DNA of 64,000 bases, from assembly GCF_002900965.1 (NCBI RefSeq), contig NZ_PJOM01000003.1, positions 248,001 through 312,000 of the forward strand, written 5' to 3'. Below, one piece after another: positions 8,090 to 16,350 of the stretch (positions are counted from its first letter, which is position 1; every line of letters starts with the position of its first letter). The position numbers and the translations under genes were made by a program. The notes below the pieces were generated by a model, which had not been told where the DNA came from, did not search any database, and was given only the letters and a program-made list of their open reading frames with translations. The stretch is from Pseudotabrizicola formosa (GTDB taxonomy: Bacteria > Pseudomonadota > Alphaproteobacteria > Rhodobacterales > Rhodobacteraceae).

Positions 8090-9160
8090 TCAGGCGAATC
8101 CGGGTGGTGGGGGGCTGCCGGGGGGGTAAAGCCCCAGCACTTTGAACACCGAACCCATTTCCTGCGGGTGGGTCAAGCGCCGATGCGCGGCAAGATGCGA
8201 TTGCAAGGCCTCTCCGGCAAGCGATTGGGCCAGCCGGGCGGCGCGGGTCTCGATACCCAGCCGCGTCAGGAACTCGCCCTGGCTGGCAAAGACATGCGGC
8301 ATGCGGGCCTGCGCGGCCAGGGCCTCGAAATCCACATGCGCGGTCAGGTCGGCCTCTCCGGGGGTGGCCAGCGGATCGGCAAAGGCATGGGCGCGCATCG
8401 CCTGAAAGGTGTCGCCCGCCGAGCGCCAGCCGCCGTAATCGACGATGAGCGCCGCCCCGCCATGCGCCGCGAGGCGCTGACCGATGATCTGGGCGATGGG
8501 CTGCGCCGCCGGGCAGACCTCGACCACGCGGCCGGGGGGGGGGGTCTGAAAAGCCGGGGCGGTGAAGGGCAGGGTGAGCGGATCTGATAGGCCGAAGGCC
8601 AGTTGCCCATCCTGTAGCCCGACCAGCCGTTCGCGCCAATGGCTGCCGTCAAAGTGGAACTGGCGCATCGGGAGGGCATCGAAGAATTCATTGGCCAGCA
8701 GGAAGAGCGGCTGATCGGGCAGCGAGTCGATGCTGCCTGCATGGGTGATGGGATGCGGGGCCAGCCGGGCCAGTTGGTCGCGGCGCAGGGCGGGCGATGC
8801 CTCGACCAGCAGCACCTGGGCTGCGGCGTGAAAGCCCGGCACGCTGCGGGTCGCCCGCAGCACATCAGCCATCAGCGTGCCGCGACCGGGGCCGAGTTCG
8901 GCCAGCGTGAAGGGGGCGGGTGCGCCCTGATCGAGCCAGCTTTGCGCAAGGCACAGGCCCAGAAGTTCACCGAACATCTGGCTGATCTCGGGCGCGGTGG
9001 TGAAATCGCCCGCCGCACCAAACGGGGTGCGGGTGGTGTAATAGCCATGCTCGGGGTGCAACAGGCATTCGGCCATGAACTCGGCCAGCGTGATCGGCCC
9101 GGTGGCGGTGATCCGCGCGGCGATGATCCGGCCCAGCTCTGTTCCGGCGGCTTTGGTCAT
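8090..9160 (-). CDS. MidA/NDUFAF7-like SAM-dependent methyltransferase
   Basis: A 356-residue class I methyltransferase of the DUF185/MidA family; the mitochondrial homologue NDUFAF7 methylates an arginine of complex I subunit NDUFS2. Seen here are [10 protein letters not shown] and [15 protein letters not shown] near the N-terminus, the SAM-binding [15 protein letters not shown], and the family motif [10 protein letters not shown]. The start at 9160 overlaps the lgt stop as ATGA, so translation is coupled. Position between lgt and pgeF is usual for this order. Whether it acts on NuoD here is inferred from the family. Confidence 0.92.
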   Translation of the reverse strand: MTKAAGTELGRIIAARITATGPITLAEFMAECLLHPEHGYYTTRTPFGAAGDFTTAPEISQMFGELLGLCLAQSWLDQGAPAPFTLAELGPGRGTLMADVLRATRSVPGFHAAAQVLLVEASPALRRDQLARLAPHPITHAGSIDSLPDQPLFLLANEFFDALPMRQFHFDGSHWRERLVGLQDGQLAFGLSDPLTLPFTAPAFQTPPPGRVVEVCPAAQPIAQIIGQRLAAHGGAALIVDYGGWRSAGDTFQAMRAHAFADPLATPGEADLTAHVDFEALAAQARMPHVFASQGEFLTRLGIETRAARLAQSLAGEALQSHLAAHRRLTHPQEMGSVFKVLGLYPPGSPPPPGFA

Positions 9161-10032
9161 GCGGGACGGGCGCGCAAGACCAGCCAGAGCCCCACGGCGA
9201 TCATCGGCAACGACAGGATCTGGCCCATGGTCAGGCCGTAGCCGCCGATGTGCAGCGCAAGGCCCAAGGGGTTGCCTTGGGTGATGAACTGCGCATCGGG
9301 CTGGCGGAAGAATTCCACCACAAAGCGCGCCGCGCCATAGCCTGCCACAAATAGCCCGGTCAACGCGCCCGGCCATTTCAGCCAGCCGCGCCGGTAGGCG
9401 AGCCACAGCAGCACCGCGCCCAGCAGCAGGCCTTCCAGCACCGCCTCGTACAGCTGGCTGGGGTGGCGGGCGCAGATGCCGACGACGCCGGGGCAGGTCT
9501 GTGCCGCATCACCCGGAAAGGCGACGCCCCAGGGCAGGGTGGTGGGCCGCCCCCATAGTTCGGCGTTGATGAAATTGGCAACCCGGCCAAGGAACAGGCC
9601 CAAGGGGGCCGCCAAGGCCATCACATCGGCGGCTTTCAGCATCGGGATGCCTTCGCGGCGGCAGAACAGGATGCCTGCGACCACCACGCCCAGGAAGCCG
9701 CCGTGGAAGGACATGCCGCCTTCCCACACCCGCAGGATGGCGGCAGGGTTCTGCAGGTAGAACCCCGGCTGATAGAACAGCACAAAGCCCAGCCGCCCGC
9801 CAAGGATCACCCCGAGGATCACCCAGGTCAGCAGGCGTTCAACCTGATCGGCGCTCATCGGGGGGGGGCCGTTCCACAGCTGAGGGCGCTGTTGCGTGTC
9901 GAGCACCAGTCGCCAGCCACCAATGAGGCCGGCAATATAGGCCACCGCGTACCAGCGCAGGGCAAAGGTCATGCCGAACAGGTCAATGGCAAAGATCTCG
10001 GGCGAGATCTGCGGGAAGGGGATATAGGACAT
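9157..10032 (-). CDS. lgt: prolipoprotein diacylglyceryl transferase
   Basis: A 291-residue inner-membrane enzyme that moves diacylglycerol from phosphatidylglycerol to the lipobox cysteine of prolipoproteins. The sequence has about seven membrane helices and the signature [11 protein letters not shown], followed by [16 protein letters not shown], which includes the essential Lgt region. I chose the start at 10032 (MSYIPFPQ) with GAGGTGTC upstream, rather than the longer frame from 10086. It opens the lgt-midA-pgeF operon. The SGNH lipoprotein at 50446-51171 is one likely substrate. Confidence 0.96.
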   Translation of the reverse strand: MSYIPFPQISPEIFAIDLFGMTFALRWYAVAYIAGLIGGWRLVLDTQQRPQLWNGPPPMSADQVERLLTWVILGVILGGRLGFVLFYQPGFYLQNPAAILRVWEGGMSFHGGFLGVVVAGILFCRREGIPMLKAADVMALAAPLGLFLGRVANFINAELWGRPTTLPWGVAFPGDAAQTCPGVVGICARHPSQLYEAVLEGLLLGAVLLWLAYRRGWLKWPGALTGLFVAGYGAARFVVEFFRQPDAQFITQGNPLGLALHIGGYGLTMGQILSLPMIAVGLWLVLRARPA

Positions 10033-10081
10033 GACACCTCGGTTGCCGGACCCCCGCGTTGTCGGCAGGTGGGGCGCGGTT

Positions 10082-10189
10082 GTCAATGTGCCGCGCCGTC
10101 TTGCGGCGCGGCCCGGGCTGTCAATCTGCCGCGCCGTCTTGCGGCGCGCCCCGGGTCGTCAATCTGCCGCGCCGTCTTGCGGCGCGGCG
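10082..10189 (+). repeat. 38-bp tandem repeat, each copy a GC-rich hairpin
   Basis: Two full 38-bp copies (10082-10119 and 10120-10157) and a third of at least 30 bp (10158-10189) begin GTCAATSTG and contain GCCGCGCCG-tctt-GCGGCGCGGC, a hairpin of about 9 bp. They fill the divergent region between lgt and ubiK. Copy 2 differs by a few bases from copy 1. No coding frame is conserved through them. Confidence 0.9.
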
Positions 10190-10206
10190 GTGCGGGGCCA
10201 TATAAG
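10177..10206 (+). promoter_or_regulatory. candidate ubiK promoter using the last repeat
   Basis: TTGCGG (10177-10182), contributed by the loop of the third 38-bp repeat, is 18 bp from TATAAG (10201-10206). A start near 10213 would give a leader of about 20 nt carrying AAGGA before the ATG. Confidence 0.4.
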
Positions 10207-10233
10207 GAAGAAGACAGCACAAGGACCAGCCCG

Positions 10234-10503
10234 ATGCAAAGCCGCAACAAGATCTTTGACGACCTGAGCCATCTGATGACCAATGCCATGGGGGTCGCAC
10301 AAGGGGCCAAGACCGAGGCGGAAACCGCGATGAAGGGTCTGATCGACCGCTGGCTGGCGGACCGCGATTTCGTGACGCGCGAGGAATTTGACGCGGTGCG
10401 GGCGATGGCGGTCAAGGCGCGCGAAGAGAATGCGGCGCTGGAGGCGCGGATTGCCGCGCTGGAAGCGGGCGGCAGCGGCAAGACCGAGACACCTGCGGTC
10501 TGA
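10234..10503 (+). CDS. ubiK: ubiquinone biosynthesis accessory factor UbiK (BMFP family)
   Basis: An 89-residue protein of the YqiC/BMFP family. In enterobacteria UbiK helps the membrane-linked Ubi complex in aerobic ubiquinone synthesis and the purified protein forms trimeric coiled coils. Here residues 1-45 match the amphipathic front half (DDLSHLMTNAMGVAQG, IDRWLADRDFVTREEFD), followed by a coiled coil (ENAALEARIAALE). AAGGA lies 8 bp upstream of the ATG. It is divergent from lgt across the 38-bp repeat array. The assignment is by family; no other ubi gene is nearby. Confidence 0.88.
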   Translation: MQSRNKIFDDLSHLMTNAMGVAQGAKTEAETAMKGLIDRWLADRDFVTREEFDAVRAMAVKAREENAALEARIAALEAGGSGKTETPAV

Positions 10504-10648
10504 TCTGCAGCCTCCCTGGTTTTGCTGACGTGACCTCGCTCTTCTGACGCAAACTTGACGGCGAACCCGGCCTCTGCGGCCAGCATTCGCTTGAACCGTG
10601 TCCGGGCGTCACTACACTGCGCGAAAATTCATCTGTCGGAGTGTATTG

Positions 10649-11449
10649 ATGCCTGTCTTGAAATCCCTTTGCCTTGCGGTCGGGTTTGCCCTTGCCGCCT
10701 CGGCCGCTTCTGCCGCGTCCTGTTCCGATACCGGGGGGCGCTACGAGGCCTGGAAGACCGAAATGGCGGCAGAGGCGCGGGCCGAAGGCGTGGGCCAGCG
10801 CGGGTTGGCGGCGCTGATGGGGTCAAGCTATTCCGGCGCTACCATCGCGGCCGACCGCAACCAGCGCAGCTTTCGCTATACGCTGGAAAAATTCATGCAA
10901 GTGCGCGGGGCGGATGCGATTGTAAGCCAAGGCCGGTCGCGCAAGGCAAAGAACGCCAATCTGTTTGCCGCGATCGAGCAGCGCTATGGCGTGCCTGCCG
11001 GGGTGCTGGTGGCGATTCACGGCATGGAAACCGGGTTTGGCGGCTTTATGGGGGACACCAACATTGTGTCGGCCATTGCCACACTGACCTATGACTGCCG
11101 CCGCAGTGCATTTTTCCGCCCGCATCTGATTGGTGCGCTCAAGCTGGTGGATGAGGGGGCGATCACCTCGGCCTCGGTCGGGGCCAAGCATGGCGAATGG
11201 GGCCACACGCAGTTTCTGCCCGGCAATGCGCTGATCTATGGCGTGGACGGCAATGGTGATGGCAAGGTTGATCTGAACAACCTGACCGATGCGATGGCCT
11301 CGACCGCGAATTTCCTGCGCCAGAAGGGTTGGCGCCCGGGGGCCGGATATCAGCAGGGCGAGCCGAACTTTGCCGTGATCGAGCAGTGGAATGCGGCCAC
11401 CGTCTATCAGCAGGCCATCGCCATCATGGCCAAGCGCATCGACGGCTAG
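10649..11449 (+). CDS. MltB-type lytic murein transglycosylase (short form)
   Basis: A 266-residue exported enzyme predicted to cut the MurNAc-GlcNAc bond of peptidoglycan to a 1,6-anhydro product. It has an N-terminal signal peptide of about 23 residues (cleavage after ASAA). The family GH103 core follows, with the likely catalytic Glu127 in IHGMETGFGG, then GEWGHTQFLPGN and a DGNGDGKVDLNN calcium-loop-like stretch. It lacks the long C-terminus of E. coli MltB and the PG-binding domain seen in some homologues. The start at 10649 has CGGAG upstream. No lipobox cysteine was found at the cleavage site, so it is probably soluble in the periplasm. Confidence 0.9.
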   Translation: MPVLKSLCLAVGFALAASAASAASCSDTGGRYEAWKTEMAAEARAEGVGQRGLAALMGSSYSGATIAADRNQRSFRYTLEKFMQVRGADAIVSQGRSRKAKNANLFAAIEQRYGVPAGVLVAIHGMETGFGGFMGDTNIVSAIATLTYDCRRSAFFRPHLIGALKLVDEGAITSASVGAKHGEWGHTQFLPGNALIYGVDGNGDGKVDLNNLTDAMASTANFLRQKGWRPGAGYQQGEPNFAVIEQWNAATVYQQAIAIMAKRIDG

Positions 11450-11526
11450 GCCCGCAGGGATCGGTGGCGGCACCGTCATTTTCCCCCTTGCGCGCTGCCG
11501 CCCGCTGCCCTATTCAGCCCGCCAGT

Positions 11527-11601
11527 GGCCCGTTCGTCTATCGGTTAGGACACCAGGTTTTCAACCTGGGAAGAGGGGTTCGACTCCCCTACGGGCTGCC
11601 A
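11527..11601 (+). tRNA. tRNA-Glu (anticodon UUC)
   Basis: A full cloverleaf: acceptor GGCCCGT pairs with ACGGGCT (one G-U), D arm GTCTATCGGTTAGGAC, anticodon stem CCAGG/CCTGG with loop TTTTCAA (anticodon TTC), T arm AGGGG-TTCGACT-CCCCT, discriminator G and encoded CCA (11599-11601). It lies 77 bp after the transglycosylase gene. The accessory block at 12-18.7 kb begins just beyond its 3' end, and such ends are common integration sites. Confidence 0.97.
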
Positions 11602-12063
11602 CTTTCCCTGAATTCCGTTTTATAACAATAGCTTTTGGCTACGTTGGTCATTTAAGGGAGTCGCACGGGCTCGGTTTCAATGAGTTCCGGTGGTTGATAA
11701 AGACAGATTTGCCTAGCCAAGTCGCGGTAATGCACACGGCTATCTGGTGGTCGTCGATCTTGGCCAATAGCTGACATTGAACTTTTCGCGTGTGCAGCGG
11801 TGCTCTGGCTACAAACTGGCCATTCTATCCCGGCGCAGCACACATGGCGCGCCAAACACTTAAGAATTCATAGAACAACGTAATCTGGGGATTTTCCGGT
11901 TCGTTGGGCGTTCGCGTCTGGAAATCGGTGAAGATTATGGATGTCTTATACGCCTCCGGATTTGTGTAGCTTAACTTCACAGATAGTTAACAGAACATTA
12001 AATCTCGAATCACCAGTTGTATGTAGCACTTTCCCATGGCGTTCAGCCGATGGGGGGGAGACC
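11602..12063 (+). other. gene-free, AT-richer stretch after tRNA-Glu
   Basis: No convincing gene was found in these 462 bp. Composition is visibly more AT-rich than the flanks, particularly 11940-12040 (for example AGTTAACAGAACATTAAATC). It holds the promoter region of the transketolase genes, with no box pair I would defend. A 67-residue minus-strand frame (11652-11855) has no ribosome site and no recognisable domain. The stretch could be the left border of an integrated segment. Confidence 0.6.
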
Positions 12064-12918
12064 ATGACAGAACTCAGCCGCGCGCCTTTGGCGTCCAACG
12101 TTTCGTTGCCTTTGCGGGCCTGGAATATCCGTCGAAAGGCGCTTTTGATGGGCGAAGTGCAGGGGCAGGGCTACATCGGGCAGGCGCTTGGTGTCGCCGA
12201 TGTGCTTGCGGCGGCGTATTTTCACGCGCTGACCCATGATCCAAAGCACCCCGAATGGGAAGGGCGCGACCGGTTCCTGCTGTCCATCGGCCATTATGCC
12301 ATCGCCCTTTACGCGGTGCTGATGGAGGCGGGCATCCTGCCAGAGGACGAGTTGGAAACCTATGGCATGGATGACAGCCGGATGCCGATGTCGGGCATGG
12401 CTTCCTATACCCCCGGCATGGAGATCACCGGCGGATCGCTGGGCCATGGCCTTGGCATCGCGGTCGGCATGGCCATGGGGCTGCAGCGCAAGGGCAACCC
12501 GGCCTTTGTCTACAACCTGATGTCTGATGGCGAACTGGGCGAAGGATCGACCTGGGAAGCGGTGATGTCGGCGGTTCAGCATCGCCTTGGCAACCTGATC
12601 TGCCTTGTGGATTTCAACGACCAGCAGGCGGATGGCAAGTCCACCGCAGCCTTGGCCCAAGGCGACGAGCGCGGAAAATGGGAGGCGTTCGGCTGGCATG
12701 CACAGCGGGTGAACGGCAATGACCTTGACGCTGTGGTCGCGGCCTTTGACGCCGCCCGCGCGGTCACGGAGGCCAAGCCGCGCGTCATCATCTTCGATAC
12801 CACCATGTGCAAGGGCGTGCCTTTTCTGGAAGCGCGCGAGATCACCCATTTCGTGCGGGTTGAGGCAGACGAATGGTCCAAGGCCCTGGCTGTTCTGGAA
12901 GAGGGAAAACCATCATGA
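12064..12918 (+). CDS. transketolase, N-terminal (TPP pyrophosphate-binding) subunit
   Basis: A 284-residue protein equal to the first domain of transketolase, which binds the diphosphate and magnesium of TPP. The motif SDGELGEGSTWEA with LVDFNDQQADG is the GDG-N TPP-binding pattern, and GGSLGHGLGIAVGMA is also typical. GGGGGAGACC precedes the ATG at 12064. The partner subunit follows with an ATGA overlap. Split transketolases occur in archaea and in dedicated catabolic clusters such as apulose-4-phosphate (AptAB) and sulfofructose (SqwGH) pathways; here no kinase or isomerase is nearby, so the substrate is unknown. Confidence 0.92.
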   Translation: MTELSRAPLASNVSLPLRAWNIRRKALLMGEVQGQGYIGQALGVADVLAAAYFHALTHDPKHPEWEGRDRFLLSIGHYAIALYAVLMEAGILPEDELETYGMDDSRMPMSGMASYTPGMEITGGSLGHGLGIAVGMAMGLQRKGNPAFVYNLMSDGELGEGSTWEAVMSAVQHRLGNLICLVDFNDQQADGKSTAALAQGDERGKWEAFGWHAQRVNGNDLDAVVAAFDAARAVTEAKPRVIIFDTTMCKGVPFLEAREITHFVRVEADEWSKALAVLEEGKPS

Positions 12919-13949
12919 CACTCGCATCCATGGCCCGCAAATACGAAGCCCGCCGCGTGCCGCAGGGCGAAAAGGTGGCGACATCCGCCATGATCGCCAG
13001 TCTGGCCGCCGAAGGCTATGACACCGTGTCGGCCCCCTTTGGCCACGCGCTTGTCGATCTGGCAAAGACCGATGAACGCGTTGTCGGCCTGTCGGCTGAT
13101 CTTGCAAAGTACACCGACCTGCATGTTCTTGCCACCGAGATGCCCGAGCGGTTCTACCAGATGGGCATGGCCGAACAGGTGCTGATTTCGGCGGCTGCCG
13201 GGCTGGCGCGCGAGGGGTTCATTCCCTTTGCCACCACCTATGCCGTCTTCGCCAGCCGCCGCGCCTATGACTTCATCGCCATGGCCGTGGCAGAGGAAAA
13301 CCTGCCGGTCAAGATCGTCTGCGCACTGCCGGGTCTCACCACGGGTTACGGGCCCAGCCATCAGGCGACCGAGGATCTGGCGATCTTTCGCGGGTTGCCG
13401 AACATGACGTTGATCGACCCCTGCGATGCCACCGACATCGCCCAGATGGTGCCAGTGATCGCGGCGCATGATGGGCCGGTCTACAGCCGCTTGCTGCGGG
13501 GCAAGGTGCCCTCGGTGCTGACCCGCTACAAACCCGACTATCAGTTCGAACTGGGCCGCGCGCAGATGATCCGCGAAGGGGGCGACGTGCTGGTGATTGC
13601 ATCGGGTATCATGACGATGCGGGCGCTGGATGCCGCCGAATTGCTGGCCCGTGACGGTGTGGATGTTGCGGTGCTGCATGTGCCCGTGATCAAGCCGCTG
13701 GATACCGCGACAATTCTGGCCGAGGCCGGAAAACCGGGCCGTCTGGTGGTAACGGCGGAAAACCACACGGTTGTGGGGGGGCTGGGCGAGGCGGTGGCGG
13801 GCACGCTGCTGCGTGCTGGTGTGACGCCCACGTTCCGCATGATCGCCCTGCCGGATGAATTCCTTGAGGCGGGTGCCTTGCCCACGCTGCACGAGATGTA
13901 TGGGCTGACGGCCGCCAAGGTGGCCCAGCAGATCAAGGGCTGGTTGTAA
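12915..13949 (+). CDS. transketolase, C-terminal (pyrimidine-binding) subunit
   Basis: A 344-residue protein covering the Pyr and C-terminal domains of transketolase. The Pyr domain has the MGMAEQVLISAAAGLAREG segment, with the Glu that activates TPP, and PSHQATEDLAIFRGLPN. The C-terminal domain starts around residue 200 with GGDVLVIASG. Its ATG at 12915 overlaps the stop of the N-terminal subunit, which fits a 1:1 complex. Together they should move a two-carbon ketol unit between a ketose-like donor and an aldehyde. The 42-bp gap to the following SDR gene and the TRAP genes suggests one catabolic transcript. Confidence 0.92.
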   Translation: MTLASMARKYEARRVPQGEKVATSAMIASLAAEGYDTVSAPFGHALVDLAKTDERVVGLSADLAKYTDLHVLATEMPERFYQMGMAEQVLISAAAGLAREGFIPFATTYAVFASRRAYDFIAMAVAEENLPVKIVCALPGLTTGYGPSHQATEDLAIFRGLPNMTLIDPCDATDIAQMVPVIAAHDGPVYSRLLRGKVPSVLTRYKPDYQFELGRAQMIREGGDVLVIASGIMTMRALDAAELLARDGVDVAVLHVPVIKPLDTATILAEAGKPGRLVVTAENHTVVGGLGEAVAGTLLRAGVTPTFRMIALPDEFLEAGALPTLHEMYGLTAAKVAQQIKGWL

Positions 13950-13991
13950 TGCTGCCCGCAAACGCACTGATAGTCTGAGGAGGAGAGGGCC

Positions 13992-14744
13992 ATGGGCCTG
14001 TTGGACGGATATGTCGCAATTATCACCGGGGCGGCCTCGCCACGCGGACTGGGCAAGGCGACGGCAAGACTGTTTGCCGAGCACGGCGCGAGGATCGCCA
14101 TTCTGGACCTGAACCCGGCGCAGGCCGAGGCGGCGGCGGCGGACCTTGGGGCGGGCCACATCGGGCTGGCCTGCAACGTAACCGACAAGGCCGCCTGCGA
14201 CGCGGCGGCAGCGGCGGTGATCGAACGGATGGGCCGGATCGATGTGCTGGTGAACAACGCAGGGATCACCCAACCGCTGAAGGTCATGGACATCGGCCCC
14301 GCCCAGTATGACGCGGTGCTTGACGTCAACCTGCGCGGTACGCTTTACATGAGCCAGGCCGTTGTTCCGCAGATGCAGGCGCAGGGATCGGGCAGCATCA
14401 TCAACATGTCGTCGGTCTCGGCGCAGCGCGGCGGCGGCATTTTTGGCGGGCCGCATTATTCGGCGGCCAAGGCCGGCGTGCTGGGCCTGACCAAGGCAAT
14501 GGCCCGCGAGATGGCCCCCGCCGGCATCCGCATCAACGCAATCTGCCCCGGCTTCATCGCTACAGACATCACCGCGGGAAAACTGACGCCCGAGATGATG
14601 GAGACGATCCTGTCGGGCATTCCGATGGGCCGCGCGGGCGAAGCAAGCGATGTCGCAGGCTGCGCTTTGTTCCTGGCCTCCAGCCTGTCGGCCTACTGCA
14701 CCGGAACCGAAGTGGACGTGAACGGAGGCTCGCTGATCCACTGA
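13992..14744 (+). CDS. short-chain dehydrogenase/reductase of the transketolase-TRAP cluster
   Basis: A 250-residue classical SDR with the nucleotide motif TGAASPRGLG near residue 13, NNAG (in VLVNNAGITQPLKV), the catalytic Ser-Tyr-Lys set (MSSVS, then HYSAAKAG) and the C-terminal DVNGG. Such enzymes interconvert secondary alcohols and ketones with NAD(P)H; closest in look are 3-oxoacyl-reductase/glucose-dehydrogenase-like sugar-alcohol or sugar-acid dehydrogenases. GGAGGAGAGGG precedes the ATG. By context it probably oxidises the transported compound to the ketone used by the transketolase. That is an inference. Confidence 0.9.
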   Translation: MGLLDGYVAIITGAASPRGLGKATARLFAEHGARIAILDLNPAQAEAAAADLGAGHIGLACNVTDKAACDAAAAAVIERMGRIDVLVNNAGITQPLKVMDIGPAQYDAVLDVNLRGTLYMSQAVVPQMQAQGSGSIINMSSVSAQRGGGIFGGPHYSAAKAGVLGLTKAMAREMAPAGIRINAICPGFIATDITAGKLTPEMMETILSGIPMGRAGEASDVAGCALFLASSLSAYCTGTEVDVNGGSLIH

Positions 14745-14802
14745 CGCCTTGCCCGGTGGGGCCGGGATCTGCAACACATCATAACCCATGGGAGGAGAAA
14801 CC

Positions 14803-15771
14803 ATGAAATCTATCCTGAAGTCGCTTTTGCTGACCTGCGCCCTGCTGCCCGCGGCAGCACACGCCGAAACCATCGTGCTGGGCCATGGTGCGGCCCCCAC
14901 CAACCCGCGCCATCTGGCGGCGAAACTCTTTGCCACGCAGGTCGAAAGCTGCACCAAAGGCGCCGTCACCGTGAACATCGCCGACAGCGGCACGATGGGC
15001 GATGATGTGGAACTGCTCACCTCGACATCGGCCGGTATCGTGCAGCTTACCGCCAACAGCCAAGGCGCCACCGGCCAGATCGTGCCCGAGATCAACCTGA
15101 TCGGCCTGCCGTTCCTGTTTTCCGACAGCCAGACTGCCTGGCGCGTGCTGGATGGCGAGGTCGGCGCGATGATCGACGCCAAAGCGCAGGATGCGGGCCT
15201 CAAGGTGCTGGCTTACTGGGACAACGGCATCCGCCATGTCAGCCACATGTCGAAATCCATCACCACGCCGGATGACCTGAAGGGGATGAAGATCCGCACG
15301 CCACCCGATGAGATGACACTTGCCATCTTTAACGCTGTGGGCGCAAACCCGGCCCCGCTGGCCTTTGCGGAACTGCCGACCGCGCTGCAGTCGGGCGTGT
15401 TCGAGGGGCAGGAAAACCCGCTGACGAACATCTATTCGTCCAAGATCCACGAGATCACCAAGTTCATCAGCCTTACGGGTCACAAATACGAAAGTGCGCC
15501 GCTGATGGCCTCGCTGTCCTGGTGGTCGGGTCTTTCGGCGGAAAATCAGGCTTGCGTGCAAGAGGCCGCAACGGCCGCCAAATGGTATCAGCGCGGCTTG
15601 GCGCTGGAGGCGGCAACCACGCTGATCGAGCCGTTGAAGGCCGAGGGCGTGACGCTGACCGAGGTGGCCGACCGACAGGCCTTCATCGACGCCACGGCAT
15701 CGGTCTATGAGGCATGGGGCGCGCGGTTCCCCGATCTGGTTGCACGCCTGCGCGAGGAAGCGGCGAAATGA
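14803..15771 (+). CDS. dctP: TRAP transporter solute-binding protein (DctP family)
   Basis: A 322-residue periplasmic binding protein with a signal peptide of about 21 residues (cleavage after AAAHA). The DctP family layout is clear, including the conserved KIRTPP segment, whose Arg usually clamps a substrate carboxylate, and the FEGQENPLTNI region. This points to an organic or sugar acid as ligand. GGAGGAGAAACC precedes the ATG at 14803; an in-frame ATG at 14788 is less likely. The gene overlaps dctQ by ATGA. The exact ligand cannot be read from sequence. Confidence 0.93.
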   Translation: MKSILKSLLLTCALLPAAAHAETIVLGHGAAPTNPRHLAAKLFATQVESCTKGAVTVNIADSGTMGDDVELLTSTSAGIVQLTANSQGATGQIVPEINLIGLPFLFSDSQTAWRVLDGEVGAMIDAKAQDAGLKVLAYWDNGIRHVSHMSKSITTPDDLKGMKIRTPPDEMTLAIFNAVGANPAPLAFAELPTALQSGVFEGQENPLTNIYSSKIHEITKFISLTGHKYESAPLMASLSWWSGLSAENQACVQEAATAAKWYQRGLALEAATTLIEPLKAEGVTLTEVADRQAFIDATASVYEAWGARFPDLVARLREEAAK

Positions 15772-16337
15772 CGACCTCCGGCCCCTCGCACACACACAAC
15801 GGCAGGGGGCCGGACACACACCCGCCCCGCGTGCTAGGCGGAATCGTTTTCGGCCTCGACCTCAGCGCGCGGCTGATCTGTGCGCTGACACTGACCGTCC
15901 TGTTCGCAGGCCTGCTGGCCAATGTGATCCTGCGCTATACTTCTGGCGCGGGGCTGCAATGGGCCTATGAGATGCACGCGATCTTGTTGCCCTGGATGGT
16001 GGCGGGGGGATTGATCCTTGCCACCATCTACAACCGCAACATAGCCGTCACGATCCTGCCCGACTTGCTGGGGCCGGTGGCGGGGCGAGCGCTTTTGTTC
16101 CTTGTGCTGGCGCTGACCCTGGTGATCTCGGCCTTTGTGGTCTGGTCGTCTTTTCCGATCATGCGCGCGGCGCGGTTCCAGCGGATTGCCAGTCTGGGGG
16201 GCGTCAGCCAACTTTGGGGCTATGCCAGCCTTGTTTATGGCTTTGTCGGAGTGGCGGTGATCTGCGCCTGCGATCTGATCACGCTGATGATGGGCCGCAC
16301 TCCGGGGCGGGGCATCGCCGCATCGTCGCTGAGTTGA
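15768..16337 (+). CDS. dctQ: TRAP transporter small membrane subunit (DctQ family)
   Basis: A 189-residue inner-membrane protein with four predicted helices: about residues 27-50 (SARLICALTLTVLFAG), 65-85, 105-127 and 150-175. It contains the Trp-rich WAYEMHAILLPWMV segment common in DctQ proteins. It pairs with DctM to form the sodium-coupled permease fed by DctP. The ATG at 15768 overlaps the dctP stop. The first 25 residues are Pro/His-rich and hydrophilic, slightly longer than usual. Confidence 0.9.
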   Translation: MTTSGPSHTHNGRGPDTHPPRVLGGIVFGLDLSARLICALTLTVLFAGLLANVILRYTSGAGLQWAYEMHAILLPWMVAGGLILATIYNRNIAVTILPDLLGPVAGRALLFLVLALTLVISAFVVWSSFPIMRAARFQRIASLGGVSQLWGYASLVYGFVGVAVICACDLITLMMGRTPGRGIAASSLS

Positions 16338-16350
16338 GGGGGGAACTGAC

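Noticed and set aside
11652-11855. 67-residue minus-strand ORF after tRNA-Glu
   Set aside because: No ribosome site or domain; most likely a chance frame in the border region.
12576-15203. 875-residue open frame on the minus strand opposite the transketolase and SDR genes
   Set aside because: It is the shadow of high-GC genes with strong motifs on the plus strand and has no domain of its own.
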